From the NCBI GenBank assembly GCA_905221605.1, contig CAJNDS010001328.1, forward strand, positions 1 through 23,057: DNA of 23,057 bases. The letters are read 5' to 3'. Numbering within the stretch: the stretch's first letter is position 1; each line of letters begins with the position of its first letter. This DNA comes from Symbiodinium natans (Eukaryota; Sar; Dinophyceae; Suessiales; Symbiodiniaceae). The position numbers and the translations under genes are program-made. The notes beneath the pieces are model-generated. The model was not told where the DNA came from. It ran no database searches and saw only the letters and a list, made by a program, of their open reading frames with translations. Shown piece after piece: positions 23,004 to 23,057 of this stretch.

Positions 23004-23057
<54 letters not shown>
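22878..23057. repeat. Long (CT)n tract running off the window
   Basis: Almost pure CT dinucleotides with short T- and C-rich interruptions (near 22955-22975). It may be the pyrimidine tract of a gene K intron. It continues to the last base, so its length is unknown. Confidence 0.95.

Overview
The window is eukaryotic nuclear DNA, most likely from an alga or related protist whose telomeres are of the TTTAGGG (Arabidopsis) type. TTTAGGG/CCCTAAA repeats, perfect and decayed, run through almost all of the non-coding sequence. No bacterial gene order, rRNA, tRNA or long intact ORF is visible. TTTAGGG is shared by green algae, glaucophytes, cryptophytes, dinoflagellates and chromerids, so the lineage stays open. 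No dinoflagellate spliced-leader sequence was seen.

Coding sequence comes as very short exons, mostly 30-130 nt, with GC-rich third positions. They were found by eye from AG acceptors, GT donors, reading phase and codon character. Junctions that agree in phase support several + strand models. (A) 704-2391 is the 3' part of an unrecognised gene: six exons, all in phase. (C) 2889-3703 is a small gene with two good exons and a possible first exon. (D) 3943-8940 has a Gly/Tyr/Gln-rich low-complexity N-terminus (FUS/EWS-like in composition) and a C-terminal RRM spread over tiny exons. (E) about 9394-12581 has Lys/Glu-rich, RNP2-like and RRM beta3-like exons and an unresolved 3' end. (F) 13481-14291 is a partial gene. 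(H) 16806-20154 is a set of exons with Tyr/Gly-rich, RS-like and Arg-Asp-His-repeat segments. (I) 20603-21168 is three in-phase exons ending in a stop. (J) 21505 onward is a possible 5' exon. (K) 22269 to the right edge has a charged helical N-terminus and an Arg/Asp-rich tail. D, E, H and K look like RNA-binding or splicing-type proteins, but none can be named.

Between the exons lie CCCTAAA and TTTAGGG arrays, a CCCTATAAA 9-mer array (986-1206), a 29-bp tandem repeat (2616-2755), a 53-bp satellite of about 30 copies (14612-16200), long G/C homopolymers, (GAT)22, (GA)n and (CT)n tracts. The right edge is still inside a (CT)n tract.

The most notable feature is the layout of the telomere-like sequence. 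The left side of most exons is C-rich (CCCTAAA-like) and the right side is G-rich (TTTAGGG-like). Introns therefore tend to begin with UUUAGGG-like sequence and end with CCCUAAA-like sequence. The repeats themselves supply several splice donors, and the two intron halves are in principle complementary.
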